A DNA stretch of 8,844 nucleotides from WHUA01 sp964585785 (GTDB lineage: Bacteria; Pseudomonadota; Alphaproteobacteria; UBA8366), in contig CAZPFL010000201.1 in the NCBI GenBank assembly GCA_964585785.1, positions 1-8,844 of the forward strand. Reading direction: 5' to 3'. Positions 5,714 through 8,844 of the stretch are shown one piece after another (positions within the stretch are counted from its first letter, which is position 1; the number at the start of each line of letters is the position of its first letter). A program made the translations under genes and the position numbers. Below the pieces are notes generated by a model that was given only the letters and a program-made list of their open reading frames with translations, had not been told where the DNA came from and did not search any database.

Positions 5714-5718
5714 GAGGG
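5714..5718 (+). promoter_or_regulatory. Ribosome binding site fixing the LACTB2-like start at 5728
   Basis: GAGGG ends directly against the first in-frame ATG (5719), too close to serve it, but is 9 nt before the second ATG (5728). The later start, beginning MTLSFNRELD, is therefore preferred; the longer form would add only MCS. Confidence 0.65.
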
Positions 5719-5727
5719 ATGTGCAGC

Positions 5728-6621
5728 ATGACCCTGTCGTTCAACCGCGAGCTCGACTTTCAGTACGGTCGCGTCTCCGTCCTGTCGCCGACGATGCGGC
5801 GGGTGATCGCCGAGAACCCGGGCCCCTTCACCTTCAAGGGCACGGGCACCTATATCGTCGGCCGCGGCGAGGTCGCGGTGATCGATCCCGGCCCGTATGA
5901 CGAAGCGCATTTCAAGGCGCTGATGCATACGCTCAAGGGCGAGACGGTGACCCATATCCTGGTCACCCACACCCATCGCGACCATTCGCCGGGCGTTCAG
6001 CTGCTGCAGCCGGCGACCGGCGCCAAGACCTACGGCTACGGCCCGCATGGCGGCGACAAGGGACTGCCGCGCGTCGAGGAAGGCGGCGATTTCGACTTCA
6101 CGCCCGACGTCGTGGTCAAGGACGGTGACGTCATCCAGGGCAAGGACTGGAGCTTCGAGGCGGTACACACCCCCGGCCACACCTCGAATCACCTCTGTTT
6201 CGCTTTCAGGGAGGAGAACATCCTGTTCAGCGGCGACCATGTCATGGGCTGGTCGACCACCGTCGTCTCCCAGCCCGACGGCGACATGGGCGCCTACATG
6301 CGCTCGCTGGAAAAGCTGCACGCGCGTGACGAGGCCGCCTACTGGCCGACGCATGGCGCGATGATCGCCGACCCCAAGGCGCATGTCGCGGGCCTGCTCG
6401 CCCACCGCCGCCACCGCGAGGACCAGATCGAAGCCTGCCTCGCGAAGGGCCAGGCGACGATCCCCGAGATGGTGCTGGCGATGTATGTCGACCTCGATCC
6501 GCGCCTGATCGGCGGCGCCCGGCGCTCGGTACAGTCGCATCTCATCCACATGATCGAGCAGGGGCGCGTCCGCTGCGCGGGCGAGCCCGCGCTCGATGCG
6601 GTCTACGCCCTCGTGCGCTGA
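5728..6621 (+). CDS. LACTB2-like MBL-fold metallo-hydrolase with C-terminal winged helix
   Basis: Protein of 297 aa. The metallo-beta-lactamase domain carries all expected metal ligands: HTHRDH (81-86), His151 in HTPGHTSNHLCF, Asp170 in FSGDHVMGW, and His209 in WPTHG. The GTGTYIVG opening strand (38-45) and the SGDHVMGWSTTVV block are typical of the LACTB2 branch. From about 225 to the end, the helical segment HRRHREDQIEACL and the region through SVQSHLIHMIEQGRV match the small winged-helix domain attached to this branch. Human LACTB2 is a mitochondrial single-strand endoribonuclease. Bacterial relatives are annotated only generically, so RNA cleavage here is inference. No signal peptide, so cytosolic. 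It is divergent from the GGT-family gene across 135 bp, and its last 19 bp overlap the 3' end of the opposite-strand transporter gene. It belongs to a different MBL branch from the lactonase-like protein at 1464-2273. Confidence 0.92.
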   Translation: MTLSFNRELDFQYGRVSVLSPTMRRVIAENPGPFTFKGTGTYIVGRGEVAVIDPGPYDEAHFKALMHTLKGETVTHILVTHTHRDHSPGVQLLQPATGAKTYGYGPHGGDKGLPRVEEGGDFDFTPDVVVKDGDVIQGKDWSFEAVHTPGHTSNHLCFAFREENILFSGDHVMGWSTTVVSQPDGDMGAYMRSLEKLHARDEAAYWPTHGAMIADPKAHVAGLLAHRRHREDQIEACLAKGQATIPEMVLAMYVDLDPRLIGGARRSVQSHLIHMIEQGRVRCAGEPALDAVYALVR

Positions 6622-7868
6622 GGCGCGGGGCCCCGGTCGGCGATCGCACGGACGCTCTTTTCCCAGCGCACCGCCGACAGGAAGATCACGAAGAAGATGC
6701 CGGCGCCACAGGCGAGCGGCCAGTAGAGCCCGACCCGGTCGGCGATCCAGCCCATGACGACGGCGCCGAGTGACGGCACGCCGCGCATGATCAGCCCGTT
6801 GAGGCTCAGCACCCGGCCGCGCAGCCGGTTGTCCACGGTCACCTGGACCATGGTCACCGTGCCGACGCCGGTGGTCGACATGGCGAAGCCGAACAGCGCG
6901 AGCGCAACCACACCGACCCAGAAGTTCCCGGTCCCAAGCAGCAGGAACACGCTGACCACGCCCAGCAACATGCTGTAGACGAGGTTGCGTGTCAGTCCTT
7001 GCACCTGTGTGCGCTTGGCGAGCAGCAGCCCCGCCGCGAGCGCGCCGACACCGCGCGCCGAAGTGAGGATGGCGAGCCCGCTGGCGCCATGGGAGAACAA
7101 CAGCTCGGTGATCGCCGGCAGCAGCTCGTTCATCGGCCGCACCAAGAGCGACAGCGTCAGCGAATAGAGGATCAGCCGGCCGATCACGCGGTGGCGCGCG
7201 GTGTAGCGCAGGCCGAGCAGCAGGTCGCCCAGCACCGACATGCGGTGCTTCGAGACATGCTCGGTCGCGGGGATGCGGATTACCCAGAGCGCGACGATCG
7301 TCGCCAGGAAGCTCAATGCGTTGATCGCGAACGCGATCGACAGGCCGAAGGTCGCGATGACGACGCCGGCGATCGCCGGCCCGATGAAGCGCGCGGTATT
7401 GAAGATGATCGAGTTGATCGCCACCGCCGGGGTCAGGTCCTCGCGGCGGACCAAGCTGTAGACGAGGGATTGCCGCGCCGGCTGGTCGAATCCGACCGAC
7501 GCGCCGAGGATCAGCGTGAAGAAGAACAGCAGCTGGATGTTGATGAGGTCGAACGCGACCAGCAGATAGAGCGCCGTCGCCTGCAGCGCCTGGACGACCT
7601 GGGTGGTCCGGAGCACGCGGAGGCGGCTGACCCGGTCCGCGAGCACACCGCCGAACATGCCGAGAACGACCACCGGGAACAAATCGGCGAAGGATACCGC
7701 GGCGACCCAGAAGGCGGACTCCGTCAGCTTCCAGGCGAGCCAGCCGACCGCGAGCCGCTGGATCCAGGTCCCGGTGTTGCTGATCGCGTTGCCCGCCGTG
7801 TAGATCGCGAAATTGCGGTTCCGGAAGGGACGCGCGACAGCGCTGAAGTCGGCCCAGCCCTTTGCCAT
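6603..7868 (-). CDS. Major facilitator superfamily exporter (EntS-like MFS_3 type)
   Basis: Integral inner-membrane protein of 421 aa with about 12 hydrophobic segments in two halves. The N-terminus (ARPFRNRNFAIYTAGNAISN) and the following WIQRLAVGWLAW are characteristic of the MFS_3 group that includes the enterobactin exporter EntS. The loop 2-3 signature is present as GGVLADRVSRLR (73-84), with a weaker second copy, GWIADRVG, in the C-terminal half. ASVGFDQPARQSLV and NTARFIGPAIAG are further group-typical blocks. Such proteins use the proton gradient, mostly to export small molecules. No siderophore or drug gene is adjacent, so the substrate is unknown. A TTG at 7871 would add one residue; the ATG at 7868 is preferred, with AAGAG about 10 nt upstream as a modest ribosome site. 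The 3' end overlaps the LACTB2-like gene by 19 bp in convergent orientation. Divergent from pepN. Confidence 0.92.
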   Translation of the reverse strand: MAKGWADFSAVARPFRNRNFAIYTAGNAISNTGTWIQRLAVGWLAWKLTESAFWVAAVSFADLFPVVVLGMFGGVLADRVSRLRVLRTTQVVQALQATALYLLVAFDLINIQLLFFFTLILGASVGFDQPARQSLVYSLVRREDLTPAVAINSIIFNTARFIGPAIAGVVIATFGLSIAFAINALSFLATIVALWVIRIPATEHVSKHRMSVLGDLLLGLRYTARHRVIGRLILYSLTLSLLVRPMNELLPAITELLFSHGASGLAILTSARGVGALAAGLLLAKRTQVQGLTRNLVYSMLLGVVSVFLLLGTGNFWVGVVALALFGFAMSTTGVGTVTMVQVTVDNRLRGRVLSLNGLIMRGVPSLGAVVMGWIADRVGLYWPLACGAGIFFVIFLSAVRWEKSVRAIADRGPAPQRTRA

Positions 7869-7917
7869 CAATCAACTGCTCTTGAGAAAAGCCGGACCGG
7901 CCGGCCCGTCGCGGCGC

Positions 7918-7926
7918 ACTGTATCA
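7918..7926 (-). promoter_or_regulatory. Extended -10 element for the MFS gene
   Basis: On the minus strand the sequence reads TGATACAGT, an extended -10 (TGn followed by TACAGT, a 4/6 match to TATAAT). The position 17 bp upstream shows only a poor -35 (TCGTCC), which extended -10 promoters can tolerate. Transcription would start about 40 nt before the ATG at 7868. Confidence 0.3.
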
Positions 7927-7965
7927 CCCGGGCGGCGCCAGGACGACTGCGTTTCGCGAATGCCA

Positions 7966-7993
7966 TTGACGCGCCCACCACATTGACCATATC
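7966..7993 (+). promoter_or_regulatory. Candidate promoter for pepN
   Basis: TTGACG (7966-7971) is a strong -35 match (5/6). At 16-bp spacing CATATC (7988-7993) is a weak -10 (3/6). The leader to the ATG at 8037 would be about 37 nt and contains AGGAG. A second TTGACC (7983-7988) lies 11 bp downstream without a good -10. The -35 is convincing, the -10 is not. Confidence 0.3.
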
Positions 7994-8036
7994 GCTCACA
8001 GACCCGCCATTTGCAGCCTCAGGAGCGGCCCCCCGG

Positions 8037-8844
8037 ATGAAAAAAGAAGCCCTGAAGACGATCTACCGCAAAGATTATGCGCCGCCGGCCTACCGCATCG
8101 AGACGGTCGATCTGGACGTGACGCTGGGCGAGGAGGCGACACGGGTCAAGAGCCGCTTGGCCGTCCGCGCGAACCGGGAGACGCCCGGCCCCCTGGTGCT
8201 CGACGGCGAAGGGATCGCACTCGTCTCGATCCGCCTCGACGGCGAGCCCTTGCCCGAAGACGCCTATGCGCTGACCGAGCGGTCGCTGACCATCCATACC
8301 CCGCCCACGGCCTTCACCCTCGAAACCGAAGCCGAGCTGCGGCCGCAGGACAACACCGCGCTGGAAGGCCTCTATAAGTCGAGCGGCAACTTCTGCACCC
8401 AGTGCGAGGCGGAAGGCTTCCGCCACATCACCTGGTATCTCGACCGGCCGGACGTGATGGCGGTCTTCACGACGCGCATCAGCGCGGAGAAGGCGCGCTA
8501 CCCGGTGCTGCTGTCGAACGGCAACCTGACCGACAGCGGCGACCTGCCGGACGGAAGGCACTTCGCCGTCTGGCACGACCCCTTCCCCAAGCCCTGCTAT
8601 CTGTTCGCCCTGGTCGCCGGCACCCTCGCCTGCGCCGAGGATCGCTTCACGACGCGTTCCGGCCGCGAGGTCACGCTGCGCATCTTCGTCGAGCCCGGCA
8701 AGGAAGACCGCTGCGGCCACGCGCTCGAATCGCTCAAGAAGGCGATGCGCTGGGACGAGGAGACTTTCGGCCTGGAATACGACCTCGACATCTTCATGAT
8801 CGTCGCGGTCAGCGACTTCAACATGGGCGCGATGGAGAACAAGG
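8037..8844 (+). CDS. pepN: Aminopeptidase N, M1 family, N-terminal part (3' end outside window)
   Basis: Open from the ATG at 8037 to the window edge: 269 codons plus one base of a protein normally about 870-890 aa. The first ~190 residues form the saddle-shaped beta domain of M1 peptidases, opening YRKDYAPPAYRIETVDL. Residues 111-129 (GLYKSSGNFCTQC, then EAEGFR) match the bacterial PepN signature; the Glu of that segment, Glu124, corresponds to E. coli Glu121, which binds the substrate N-terminus. GAMEN (264-268), the exopeptidase motif, is reached just before the edge. The zinc site HExxH-(18)-E lies beyond the window. PepN is a cytosolic zinc aminopeptidase that removes N-terminal residues in the last steps of peptide breakdown. 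AGGAG (8021-8025) lies 11 nt before the ATG, slightly long but acceptable. Divergent from the MFS gene across 168 bp. Confidence 0.95.
   Translation, partial: MKKEALKTIYRKDYAPPAYRIETVDLDVTLGEEATRVKSRLAVRANRETPGPLVLDGEGIALVSIRLDGEPLPEDAYALTERSLTIHTPPTAFTLETEAELRPQDNTALEGLYKSSGNFCTQCEAEGFRHITWYLDRPDVMAVFTTRISAEKARYPVLLSNGNLTDSGDLPDGRHFAVWHDPFPKPCYLFALVAGTLACAEDRFTTRSGREVTLRIFVEPGKEDRCGHALESLKKAMRWDEETFGLEYDLDIFMIVAVSDFNMGAMENK

Noticed and set aside
5707..7875. 722-codon open frame on the minus strand covering both the LACTB2-like and MFS genes
   Set aside because: Its translation is Arg/Ala/Gly-rich shadow sequence without domain motifs. The real proteins in the other frames carry complete family signatures; long antisense frames are normal at this GC content.
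8019..8842. Minus-strand frames opposite pepN
   Set aside because: The plus strand is open to the window edge and reads as PepN through the GAMEN motif, so the minus frames are shadows.

Overview
The window is GC-rich chromosomal DNA, with strong G/C preference at third codon positions. Protein families and gene density fit an alphaproteobacterium, possibly Rhodospirillales-like, but no marker here fixes the genus. There is no rRNA, tRNA, CRISPR array, insertion sequence, phage gene or attachment site. Genes are tightly packed: the longest non-coding gap is 167 bp (7869-8036), so no stretch above 300 bp lacks a gene.

Layout: (1) 1-369 (+), the C-terminal end of a beta-hydroxyacid dehydrogenase-family protein cut by the left edge. 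(2) 395-1363 (-), thioredoxin reductase trxB, convergent with gene 1; a perfect 11-bp hairpin spans its stop codon. (3) 1464-2273 (-), an N-acyl homoserine lactonase-like metallo-beta-lactamase-fold hydrolase, 100 bp upstream of trxB on the same strand. (4) 2377-3264 (+), a second, complete beta-hydroxyacid dehydrogenase-family protein, divergent from gene 3. (5) 3265-3417, an intergenic region with a near-ideal FNR/FixK-type palindrome and a second inverted repeat. (6) 3418-3795 (+), a small exported protein with a charged middle and a Gly-Met-Gly-Gln repeat tail. (7) 3805-5592 (-), a gamma-glutamyltransferase-family Ntn hydrolase without the usual glutamate-binding residues. (8) 5728-6621 (+), an LACTB2-like MBL-fold hydrolase with a C-terminal winged helix. 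(9) 6603-7868 (-), an MFS exporter overlapping gene 8 by 19 bp, tail to tail. (10) 8037-8844 (+), the N-terminal part of aminopeptidase N (pepN), cut by the right edge just after its GAMEN motif.

The genes alternate strand almost one by one, so most are single-gene units. Only gene 3 and trxB could be co-transcribed. Together they look like a housekeeping and catabolic region: small-molecule oxidoreductases, hydrolases, peptide/amide breakdown (Ntn hydrolase, PepN), thiol redox and export. I see no multi-gene defence, mobile or biosynthetic system. The points most worth a second look are the possible oxygen-responsive promoter in front of the repeat-tailed exported protein, the substrate-site departures in the GGT-family enzyme and the complete dehydrogenase, and the promoter that settles the GGT-family start.
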